Notes under the pieces: generated by a model | Seen by the model: the letters and a program-made list of their open reading frames with translations, nothing else | Database searches by the model: none | Told to the model about the DNA's origin: nothing | Part shown: positions 41,734 through 51,600 of the stretch, in pieces | How the letters are laid out: each line of letters begins with the position of its first letter | Numbering within the stretch: the first letter of the stretch is position 1 | Program-made: the position numbers and the translations under genes | Source of the DNA: Amoebophrya sp. A120 | Lineage: Eukaryota > Sar > Dinophyceae > Syndiniales > Amoebophryaceae | DNA: 64,000 nt | Assembly (NCBI GenBank): GCA_905178155.1 | Contig: CAJINV010000001.1 | Span: forward strand, 13,080,635-13,144,634 | Reading direction: 5' to 3'

Positions 41734-43177
41734 CTTTTTAACGATGATGGTGCGCACGTCTACAGGCACTAGTGGGCGTAGTCTAACGCTGTGCAAGAAA
41801 CGCAACGTAAAGTTGATTTCAGTTTTCTTTGCTTTTCCAATTCCTTATCCATCTATTCCACAGTTTCAGATGTGACAGAGATGTTGATTCTGGTCCTTGC
41901 TTAACTGCCCTATCCCTATGATCTGGAGGATCTTACCAGCTGCAGCAGTGCCTGGAGGTAGTTTTCCTTGCTGCAATAGTTCCGCTTGCTGCGCCTGCAA
42001 AAAGAACTTTGCTTCAACAGTGGCTCATTCTCCACAAGGACAGGACAACCAAACTACTTGCTGCAATAAGATCGTCTTCCATCGAGAAGCTACAGTGATC
42101 TAACCCGCTGACTCTTGTGATCTGTCGAGAGTGTTGCTCTTTCTCCGACTCGTTTGCGTTTCGAGAGCGGCCCACGTGAGAGAAGCCAGAACGCCGAAAT
42201 CGGAATTGCTGCTTATGTGTACAAAAAGAAGCATCTGCAACTTCACTAGGAAAAGCAGACGGAGCACTGTTCGGCTTTTACTTTTACGTTTTCATGAAGA
42301 GGTAGATAAGGTTTGCTGGTTTCTGGGTTTTAGAAGAAGACTCACGCTGTTAGAAAAGTGGAGGCAACCCCGACCTTTCAGGCGGATCCTTACTATACCT
42401 TCTTCGTTTTTTCTTTTTCTATTGCTCCTATTTTGCACTCACCTTGTTTTCTGCCTAAGAGTGAAGAGAGGAAATGCAAGCTTTGCAAAAATAAATCATG
42501 GTGTACAGTGTGGCTGATCTGCGTCTGCTCGAATTATCAACTTCAACCTATAAATTAATCTGTTAACGGTCGGAATACGAATACTTAGTTTCGAAAACAA
42601 TATTTCGGTACTGCAATATCAATAAACAAGAATCTCTATGGTACAGTTGGAATTGAAGGTTCTGTCTTTGAATCTTGTGCGCGGTTGCAATTTTTCAGCT
42701 AATCGTAATCCACAGGTAAATAGTGAAGATTCACTTTGTTACCTTGTTCTCTTTTTCTTCTTGCAATGCTGTGAAACAAAAGACCACAAATGGAATGATA
42801 CTTCAATTTTTTGTGAAAGCGCGATAATATTGAGAACTGCCAAAACGAAATTGAAATTTAGTAGAAATTGAAAGGTTTTGAATTCTGAAGTGATTTCATA
42901 AACTTGAAAAGTGTAAACCTAACAGTGGAAACTCAAACTGTAAATCAATCTCCTGTAAAAACAAACTACAACAACGAGAAACAAAAGCGATTTAGATCGA
43001 AACTTATCTTTCGTCGTAGCCGTACAGCTAGGTAGCGAGTAGGTACGTCAGTCGTGCGTACTACTTACTCAATGCTAAGCAAGCAAGCATCAATAAAGAA
43101 ATCGGCTCAACAATAGAAGAAGTAGAACTAGAAGAAAGACACGAATTTTCCCGATTCCGAACTCCTTCCTTCCCGGC
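41734..43177. other. Intergenic region between paralogues 1 and 2
   Basis: About 1.4 kb, AT-rich in 42540-43000. Short frames only (for example 42131-42517 and 42638-42871 on +), with no domain support. It presumably holds the promoter of paralogue 1. Confidence 0.4.
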
Positions 43178-45025
43178 CTACGTCATCGCGTCGAGCGCGA
43201 ACAAGGCCCGGAACTGCATGGTCTTTTCGTCGTAGTCCAGCTCCCGCAGCGCCGCCTTGCGACTGCAGGCCCGCATGCCCAGCTGGTGCAACTCCACCGA
43301 CGACGATTCCGTGGTCGCCGCATGGACGATCCCGTTCTTCCACGACTTCCCCGTCTTGGACGTGTTATCCTCCTCCGAGTACCGGGTCGCGGCAAACAAC
43401 TTCGGCAGGTCGGCCGCCGTACCGGTCCACTGGTACTTCGACAGCGTGCGCCAGCTGTTCTTCATGTGCTCCGGCAGCTCCTTCGTCAACCCCAAAAACG
43501 GTCCGGCCTGAAACGGTTGGTCCATTAGCATTTCCACGTTCACGGACTCAATCTCCTTGTTGATCCCGAACTGCCCGATGCTGACGGGGATCAGTTTCAC
43601 GCCCGGTTTGTTGGCCGCCGCCTTTTCCTTCCGCGGGGGGTCGCCGGCAGAGCCGAATTCGTCACTTCCGCGGATCTGCTTCATCTCCTGCTCCGGTTCC
43701 TTCTTGTGCCCCAGCGGGGCAATGTCGGAGGGGCCCAAGGGCTTCACCAGCCACGCCTCACCGAGTTTGGTGGTCGTCCACCCGCACAGCAGCACGGGGT
43801 GGTGCTTCCCGATGTAGTGCGCACGAAAGACCGCGCCCTGCAACCACACGGTGGGCGCGCAGACGCTCGCGAGGGATTTCGTGGGGACGAACTGCGTACT
43901 GATCACCGGGCCGTGCTTCAGGATCATCTCCTTGATCTCAATCGTGGTCAAATCGGTGTGGACGAAGAACTTTTCCTTCGCCTTCTGCTTGTCGGTCCGC
44001 TCCGCGACGAACCACTTGGCCAGTTTGCGCTTGTGCAACAACTGCGCGTTCCAGTTCAGGGCCATGACGCGGGCGTCGTGGTGCGCGTCCGCGGTGCGGC
44101 GGAAAAACTTGTTCCACTCCGTCGCATCCGCCAGTTCCTGGAACTCCGTCACTTCAAACGCGTTGAATTGCTCCGGCAACTTTTCACCGTTCCCCCCGGG
44201 CGGCACCGCGCCCTCGTCGCTCATCTCGTACGGTTGCAGCTGCTCCTCGGACACCTCTTCCTCGACGTGGCAGGCAAACAGCTCGTCCTCCTCTTCCTCG
44301 TCGCGGTAGCGCTTGCGGGACTGCGGATCAAAGACGTACGACGGCGGAGCTGAAGCACGAGCTGCGCCACCAGTAGAAGTAGTTGTATCCCGGCTGGTCA
44401 TGGTCTGCCGCGGGGTGGGAGCTTTCACGCACACGTTAACGTACTCGGTCATCGCCTGGAACACCTCGGTCGCAATCACGCGCGCCGCGGGGGTGTGCTT
44501 GTCCGGATGCACGCGCTTGTTAATCTCCATCAGTGCCTTCTTGCGCAACCCCTCGTCGTTGAAGTGCGCCAATTCGAAGTCCGGGGTGGCCAACTGCAGC
44601 AGGGACACACAGCCCTCCTTCGAGTGCGGTTCCTTCAGCGCGCGCTTCACGTTCGAGAGAAACAACATCACAAACTTGTCCACTTCTTCCGCGTCCTGTT
44701 GCTCAACAGCGGGTTTACCCGCAGTAGTACCATCGTCCCCGGCGGGCGGCGCGGCAGAAGTTGCAGCAGCTGCAGCCGTGGTCGGAGCCGCCGTAGAGGT
44801 AGCTGCAGTAATGGTCGGAGCGGCCGAGGTAGCAGTCATCGGCGGGGCCGGGCGCGGTCCGCCAACCGGGAGCGCCACGTTGCTCGACGAGGTCGTCGTG
44901 GACATCGGCGGGACCGTCTTCGTCCGCGCAAACCGAGAGTGCGCGGGCAACGGCCCGGCGCGTTTCTCGCCGGGCTTTTTCAACTGCTTGCCCGGGGAGG
45001 GCACCGGTTTAAAGGCGGGCCTCAT
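43178..45025 (-). CDS. J-domain/papain-like fusion paralogue 2, 615 aa
   Basis: Single exon from ATG (45025, MRPAFKPVPS) to stop (43178). A Pro/Ala/Thr-rich leader of about 110 residues is followed by a J-domain-like segment (VMLFLSNVKRALKEP, LQLATPDFELAHF, INKRVHPDKH) with an intact HPD at residues 173-175. An acidic linker follows, then the papain-like part: EIKEMILKHGPVISTQF, then GKHHPVLLCGWTT, then AWLVKPLGPSD. His precedes PVLLCGW as in C1 peptidases. The NSW motif is replaced by KPLGPSD, and no catalytic-Cys segment is recognisable. Of the three copies, this has the longest leader. Very GC-rich codon third positions suggest high expression. Confidence 0.75.
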   Translation of the reverse strand: MRPAFKPVPSPGKQLKKPGEKRAGPLPAHSRFARTKTVPPMSTTTSSSNVALPVGGPRPAPPMTATSAAPTITAATSTAAPTTAAAAATSAAPPAGDDGTTAGKPAVEQQDAEEVDKFVMLFLSNVKRALKEPHSKEGCVSLLQLATPDFELAHFNDEGLRKKALMEINKRVHPDKHTPAARVIATEVFQAMTEYVNVCVKAPTPRQTMTSRDTTTSTGGAARASAPPSYVFDPQSRKRYRDEEEEDELFACHVEEEVSEEQLQPYEMSDEGAVPPGGNGEKLPEQFNAFEVTEFQELADATEWNKFFRRTADAHHDARVMALNWNAQLLHKRKLAKWFVAERTDKQKAKEKFFVHTDLTTIEIKEMILKHGPVISTQFVPTKSLASVCAPTVWLQGAVFRAHYIGKHHPVLLCGWTTTKLGEAWLVKPLGPSDIAPLGHKKEPEQEMKQIRGSDEFGSAGDPPRKEKAAANKPGVKLIPVSIGQFGINKEIESVNVEMLMDQPFQAGPFLGLTKELPEHMKNSWRTLSKYQWTGTAADLPKLFAATRYSEEDNTSKTGKSWKNGIVHAATTESSSVELHQLGMRACSRKAALRELDYDEKTMQFRALFALDAMT

Positions 45026-46001
45026 GGTTTCTCGTCGTTCTTTGCTCTTCAGTCCCCTGTTGGCAAAGGAGGAGATGAGCTTGTACTTTCTGTGATGAAC
45101 AAACTTCTTGGCGTTGGATGGTCAGTCGCAGTGACGAGTTTAAGCGCCACACACGAAGACAAACGAAACCGAAAGAACGTAAGTGCTGCGCAAAGGAAAG
45201 CGGAAAAGCAAGCTGAAGTTGTTCTTGTCTTATGCAGGCGTGCGCTCTATCCAACTTAGTAAGATTTCTTTTTCCTTTATTTTTGATGAAAAAACTACAT
45301 CAAAAACCTCGACTAGTGGTGTGTCAGCAAATTCAGGAATTTGAAAAATTTTGATCGTTCTTTGATTTTCTTCTTGGCTCGACAGCGTAGAGAGCGACAG
45401 CTAGCCTCAACACGCACTGGAACGAAGACGACGGAGTAGAATACATAAAGCATAGTCCTTTTTTTTCTACGTCTCCGAAGACGAAAACGAAATGATATGT
45501 TCCCACGAAAACGACACACCAGCGACACACGTCAGATCTCCTCTCATTGCGGTAGTATCGATCCTTAATAGACGACCCTCGACGGAAGAGTCAGCTGATG
45601 ATCAGCAATGCTTTTATGTGCTATATTGGACGACCACGACCACGATGACGAACCTTACATAGATCTTTCACGATCTTTCGAATTCGGTATAAAAATCGGC
45701 TCGTTCTTGTCTAGTTCATCCATTCTCGAGCAAACGAATATCCATAATTTTCATTTCCACATGGTGAAATCGCAGTGGTATAAAACGCATTCGCGCCCGG
45801 CGCGAGCGCCAGCAAACCTGTTAATTGATTCCAACGAGACGCTGGATCTACCACAGCGGCTCCGTAAAATCTTTCGCACAGCAGCATCACGAGATGAACG
45901 ACTACGACAACTAAAACTGCATTGATCCATGTGGTTGATCGCAAAGCGTCAGCCGGCCTTTGCTTTTGATTTTGTGGCGAAAACGAAAAAAGAAAAACAA
46001 C
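45026..46001. other. Intergenic region upstream of paralogue 2
   Basis: About 1 kb. A - strand open frame at 45711-46088 contains a hydrophobic segment (INAVLVVVVVHLVMLL) but has no ATG, and a + frame at 45608-45925 overlaps it. I call neither. Confidence 0.35.
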
Positions 46002-46190
46002 ATGCTTACTTTCTGTGAACCGAAAAAAGAAAGACCCATGGCCATGATTGGAACAACAGGAGCGGACACTTCTTGTATACCTTTCCAATTTCTTTTTCTG
46101 TTTATTGCGATCGTGATCCTACTGGTCGTTGTTCATTGTACTCACTATGTATATTCATTGATTCGCCGCGGCCGCCGTCAGCGTCGCTAG
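46002..46190 (+). CDS. Possible small tail-anchored membrane protein, 62 aa
   Basis: The frame runs from ATG 46002 (MLTFCEPKKE) to a stop at 46190. A single strongly hydrophobic segment (FQFLFLFIAIVILLVVV) is followed by a short basic tail (RRGRRQRR), the layout of a single-pass membrane protein. It is antisense to a - strand frame that lacks a start codon. Short and without a recognised family, so uncertain. Confidence 0.3.
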   Translation: MLTFCEPKKERPMAMIGTTGADTSCIPFQFLFLFIAIVILLVVVHCTHYVYSLIRRGRRQRR

Positions 46191-46215
46191 AGAACAAATC
46201 CAAATGAGGTCTACT

Positions 46216-47502
46216 TCACAAAAACACAAGCTCAGCGCGGTACCGGTTTTCCGATACGTCATACTGCAGTTCCGCAAGCTTCACTGGTCTGCACATCGCC
46301 CTCAAGCCAGGTAGGTGCAACTCGACTTTTGCCTCGGATTTTATGGCTTTCCCGATACCCATCGTCGTCTCCAGCACGCCCGTGCTATTGTGCGGATCCG
46401 CGGACGCGATCGCTGTGAAAAGCAACGGCAACTGGGCGGCAGTACAGCTCCAGGTGATCCTCGATAACGTCCACCACGCGTTTCCAATTTCCGCGAGCTT
46501 TGCTGGAGGGTCCAGCAGCGAGAGGTACGGCCCGGCCTGAAATTTCTGGTCCCGCACAAACTCCCAGCTGGCGCACTCAATCTCGTCTGCAAGCTGGAAC
46601 TGCCCCACCGCTACCGAAAGCACGTCGACGCCCGGCTCGTAGTGCGGTCGCGGTTGTGAAGCCGATGCGGTCGGGCAAGTGTCGCTCGGTCCGAGAGGTT
46701 TTATCAGCCACGCCTCCCCGTGCGGGGTGTATTGCCAGCCGCAGATGAGGACTGGGTGGGGCCTGCCGATGTGCGCGGGGCGAAACGCCTTTTTCGGACA
46801 CACTTGGGCCAGTTGGGCGGTCGGCACGAACGAGGTGCTTACCAGAGGCCCGTTCTCCACGATGCGCCGTTTTAACCCTATTCTCGATAACCCCGAAAAG
46901 GTTTCCAGCTGTGGCACCGTGACTCCGGGGTGCCAGTAGAGCTCAAGCGGTCGGCCCTGCGCGCGCTGCGCGCTCCAGTTGAGGGCCATCCGGCGGGCAT
47001 CGTCTAACGCAGAGGACGAGGGTCCGTGCCAAAACTCGGACCAAACATCCGCGTCTGCCACCTCGAGGTGGGCGTAGTGGTGGAAGAAGTTGAACTCATC
47101 GGGGATGTCGCTTTCGGGTTCCGGCTCTACGTCAGCGCTGCTGCTGGTCGTGTCGACGTGGTCCTGCTGTCGTCTCCGCTTGTTGCTGGTAGATTGTGTA
47201 GATGTTCGACTTGCGGATGCCGGCCGGGGGCGTTCTCCCGCTTCCAGACACTCCGCCACGAAGGAGTCGACGTCTTGGAACAAATTGGTGGCGACAACGC
47301 TACCGCCGTGTTTATCAGGATGCAGCCGAAGCTTCAGCGCCTTCACCGCTTGCTCTCGTGTTCTCCTATCTGCAAGGCCCTCCACCCGAAAATCGGGTGT
47401 GGCAGATTGCAGGAGCGCCGTGCAGCTGTCGTGATCGCGGGCTTGCTGATTCATGGCCTGGCTCACATGAGCCAAAAACAACCGCGCATACGGGTCTGAC
47501 AT
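46216..47502 (-). CDS. J-domain/papain-like fusion paralogue 3, 428 aa
   Basis: Single exon. The ATG at 47502 (MSDPYARLFL) puts the J-like domain at the very N-terminus: AHVSQAMNQQ, LQSATPDFRV, ALKLRLHPDKH with HPD at residues 61-63. The C-terminal papain-like part has RRIVENGPLVSTSF, then GRPHPVLICGWQY, then AWLIKPLGPSD. NGPLVSTSF followed by HPVLICGW is the clearest of the three copies in resembling cathepsins. A final domain common to all three (SLLDPP, then TLSRITWSCTAAQLPLLF, then LHLPGLRA) closes the protein. The catalytic Cys region is absent. It is the shortest paralogue, with no leader. Confidence 0.75.
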   Translation of the reverse strand: MSDPYARLFLAHVSQAMNQQARDHDSCTALLQSATPDFRVEGLADRRTREQAVKALKLRLHPDKHGGSVVATNLFQDVDSFVAECLEAGERPRPASASRTSTQSTSNKRRRQQDHVDTTSSSADVEPEPESDIPDEFNFFHHYAHLEVADADVWSEFWHGPSSSALDDARRMALNWSAQRAQGRPLELYWHPGVTVPQLETFSGLSRIGLKRRIVENGPLVSTSFVPTAQLAQVCPKKAFRPAHIGRPHPVLICGWQYTPHGEAWLIKPLGPSDTCPTASASQPRPHYEPGVDVLSVAVGQFQLADEIECASWEFVRDQKFQAGPYLSLLDPPAKLAEIGNAWWTLSRITWSCTAAQLPLLFTAIASADPHNSTGVLETTMGIGKAIKSEAKVELHLPGLRAMCRPVKLAELQYDVSENRYRAELVFL

Positions 47503-48631
47503 ATTGATGTTGATGCGGTGTGTTGCTTGATGTCGCAATTTTATGCAATTTCCTCGTATTCTGTACTTATTTCGCAAATCTTCTACCTGCAGAGGTTTTT
47601 GACAACTCTACTTTTGCAAACCAAAACAGACGGCATGAATGTTCGGTCTGGATCTAGTACTTCATGAAGTAACAGCCCCGAAGTCGACATGTTCGCTTTC
47701 TACGATTGTAGCCGATGGGGTTCTCGTGTGCCGTGTCGCTGTACTTAGTTTCCATATGGCCATCAACTCTTCTGACGAAAAGAGAGAGGTACTACTTAGA
47801 AGATGAACAAAGTGATGGAGTTCATCGCATCCATTCGAAACCAAAATCCGATTCGATATGGAGCATCCTGTCCAGAATAACTGAGGACCTCCATCTACCG
47901 TAAGAGGCGAGCTACATATGGGTATGGGTCTGGGAAAATTGAGCGGCGTCGGCGCGGCTTTCCGAAAGGTTGATATTGAAAGATTCAAATAGCAAATTGG
48001 TGAGAACTACTTTTCTCCGATTCATTGTAAGAGATCGTTGTCGGCTCGGGAAAGTCACAAATTTGAATTACAAGCGGGCTTCAGGCAGGTCTTTGGCCAT
48101 TTCGTTGGACGACAACAACACTGATTAGGCGGCATGTGAGTAAGGGTAGTACATGTGATTTCTTGGGAAGGTAAGCGTAAAAGCATTTTTGTTTATGCCG
48201 CCCCCACTTGTCCCTAGCACCAACTCCAATTGATTTTTCAGTGGGGCTATCAAATGCGAAATCAAGGTATTCGCGGCAAGGAAACGAGATGTAATGGGTC
48301 AGTTGGTCACGACTTCGGCGCTACAAATTTTATTGAAGTCTTTTTTTCTGGTTGTGGAGTTGTCCTACTTGGGTCGGGGGCGGCATGTTGTAGCTGTTGA
48401 TCTTTCTAAGTTGTACAACCGGTGCATTTTTTATTTTTGCGGCACACCGTCACAAAATGAAAGTCATCGGATGAAAAAGTGCAAGTTGTGGAGGAGGCAA
48501 AGCTGCAGTACTTACTCATTACCCAAGCGGTATGGTGCGCTCTACCAGAGACGACTCCGGATCTCGACGTCAACAACAACTTCGTCCTGCACTCTTGCCC
48601 CCCGCCTTCTGGCTGTCATCTGTCCTCCGAG
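47503..48631. other. Intergenic region, no gene seen
   Basis: About 1.1 kb between the 3' end of the Ser/Pro-rich gene and the start of paralogue 3. Frames at 47662-47988 (-) and 47715-47903 (+) have no start or domain support. Confidence 0.4.
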
Positions 48632-51600
48632 TTATTGCACTGGAGCGCGGCCCCGCGTTGGCGCGGCAAAGACGAAAGGTATCCTCGGCGCCAGCACGGA
48701 GCCCACACAAAGTCTTGGCGCGCCCGCCGGTGGCTGGTGGGCCTGGAGCATGGCTTGTCTGGTTGCAACCGGTACCGATGCGGGTACGGCACTGGCTGCG
48801 AGGATTGTGTTGCTCCTTATCGAAGCGCTGGACCTAATCTGCATCGACTGACTCAACGGCTCATTGCTCGAGAAACTGCTTGTCGTCGTGGTGATGTTGC
48901 ACGCGTCCGCAGCCTGTGGTATGGCTGGTCCGGCAGCACCTGCCGCGGCACTAGCGGTAGTCCCGGGCGGAATCGCCGTCACGCTTGTCTTTATCGGAGG
49001 TCCGTGGGCTGGCCAGCCCGACGGCATGCGAGTCGGCGACGGCAGTGTCACCGCGGCCGACGGGGAGAACGGTCGGAAATTCGTTTGGCCGAGCGGACTG
49101 TGGCGGGCACCACTTCTGCCACTACCGGGGACGATCCTTCCAGGCGATGGGGACGGATTCAGTTTCCCGCTCACACTCCAGCTTGGGCGCGCACGCTGCC
49201 ACTGTACGCCGCCTGTCCCTGAGCTGAACGGCGGTTGCTGCGGCGTTATGATACCCGAGGTCTCTTCAGACTTCGGTGCTTGTTGCTGCGGCTGCTCGTA
49301 AATTCTAGAACTTGGAACAGTCCCCTGACCTGGTTGCTGCTGCGTCACTGCTCCTCCAGCTCCGATGGTGGGGACCAACAACTTTTGCGCCGGTATCATC
49401 TGCGCTTGCGGGGGCTGCCCCCCAGCTCGTGTTGCAAAGCCGCGGAGCCGGTGACTCACCGAACTATACGGTGAATGGTGCCAGTAGCACACACCGCGCT
49501 TCAAACTCGCCTCGCGAGAACAATTGTTCGAAGAGGCCAGTCGTCGAGTCGCTCCAGCGGTGCTGCTCTGCGACGTGCCGCGAGACACCGCACCGCTGGC
49601 GACCGCTGCGGAGGACGTCATGCCGGTCACGACGCGATGGGTCGTGCTGGGCGGTGGCCGGCCCCGTCCGCCGACCGTGGTCCCGGTCAGCAGTAAATTT
49701 CGGTGCAGCGATCCAGTTGTCACCACAGTCGTAGTTTTCGTTGCAGCTTGGGAGAAAAGACGCTGAGCTTCGATTCTTCCGCTGGAGGAGGATGCAGAAC
49801 TCGTAGTTCCCGACGGCTGCTGCTTGTTTTCATCTGAGCTTGATGTTGAGAAATTAGCATTCGCACTCTTTGATTTCTCTTCTGCCAGCAGCGGGACTCC
49901 ACCAGCGGAGCATGCGTTAGCTGGCAAAGTTTCCCTCGCGTTATTTTCGACAACTCTGGCGGCGTCCGTGCTCGTCGTCTGAGGGTCCTTGGTCTTTGCA
50001 GTGGTAACCGTGCTAGTACTAGTGCTCACGGTTTTATTCCGGGTTGTGGTCGCGCGGTCGCACTTCTGCGAGGGGTTCTGTAAGTCACCGGGAGGAGGAG
50101 GTGAGCCACTGCTTATTGCGTTTTCCTCCTGCAGCTGCTTCGTTTTTTCTCCTCCTGCCACACAGGCCGCCGCGGGAAACGTGCGCCGCTTGGTTCTGGT
50201 CACCGACGCGGATGCGTATCGCTGCTTGTGGTCGAGAAACTTTTCGTATCCTGTGCAAAAGTACTAATTGCAGTTATGCATGACAAATGCCCTTTCCAAT
50301 GTAAAACAGCAGGACAAATTCAATTTTTCATGCTGAGAAAATTTGTAATGCAATTTATACTAGTACGATGCTTTTGCAATTCATATTTCGAAGGGGGTGC
50401 CGATGTCCGGTTGGCGGGGCCCGAAACCTCCACGCTATGGAAGTGTCATAATCGAAATGGAAATTGGCAAAATCGAAAAATTTGTGATGCACAAAATCGA
50501 TGCCAGTTGGAGCCTCAGCTTCCAAGTGGCGCATGACAAATTTCGGGAGCACCCAAATCCAGTCTGTCATGCTGTTTGGGCAAAGAAGGCTGCTCCTGTC
50601 ATGCTACTCTGGCAGCAGATTGCATACCCCTAATCAGGCTTACAATCGGTCTCATGTGCCTGCTCCCCAATACAGGCCTTCAGTGCTTTACATTCTACGC
50701 ATCGCAACGTTTTCGATTTTGTCGATTTCGATCCTGACACATCCATACACGCGGCACCGGCGTTATTGGAGGCAAAACCCGCTCACCGCGCCAGGAAAGC
50801 GCGCGCTTGCACGGCATCACGGGTTCGTGCAACAGTTGAGGGAACGGCGGCGGAGGCTTGATCGTAAAGACGTGCTGTGCAAACAGTATGAAGAGAGTGC
50901 ACGTAGCGAAACTGATGTTGCCAACGCAAGGTTCGTGAAATCAACGAAAGGAGCACACGTCACTTTTGTTTTTGACAAGAAGGGACCATCACCATCAGCA
51001 AGTTCTTGTCGTGCAACAAATCACATAACATCATACTTACCGTCGTGCGATGCACTTGTTTCGCAGGACCGCAGGGTGCAGACTCCTCCCGCTTGCAGCT
51101 TGCACGGTTTCCAATGGAAAAGTTCGGCACGCGCCAGCCCCGCGTCTCGGAGGCAGCACGACTTTGCGCAGCCGCGACGTGAAGCAGTAGCGGTTTTTCG
51201 GCTTTTGGACTCGAGCAGCTCACCAACGACCCCACAGTTGAGAAGGGAGGAAACGGAATCTTACCCACAGAAGCACGCGTTTGCGTGATGTTTACCTTGG
51301 AATTCGGTAACGTCGTGTTTCCCGGAGAAGGTGAACCTTTTCTCAGAGCAGCCGCGGGGGGCTCCTGAAGAGTAGACGAACTGCTGCTAGTATTCGTCGT
51401 TCTTGCCCATGGTCGTTGCTGTCGTAATTGTTGAGTTGCGGCAGCACCCATATGGAGTTCTCAAATGTTACATTCTCAACTGTTATATGATTTGTCATGC
51501 AAAATTGCAATCCCAATCAGAATTGACACGATCAAGCTGCTTCGCATGACAAACTCCCGAAGAGCCAAACAGGCTGAGAATCTGCGCCAAATTTGTCATG

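Noticed and set aside
45711-46088. - strand frame with a TM segment
   Set aside because: No ATG start, and it overlaps a + strand frame that has one. I listed only the + candidate, at low confidence.
48294-49301. + strand frames opposite the Ser/Pro-rich gene
   Set aside because: Shadow frames; the - strand frame extends 523 codons and continues across introners in phase.
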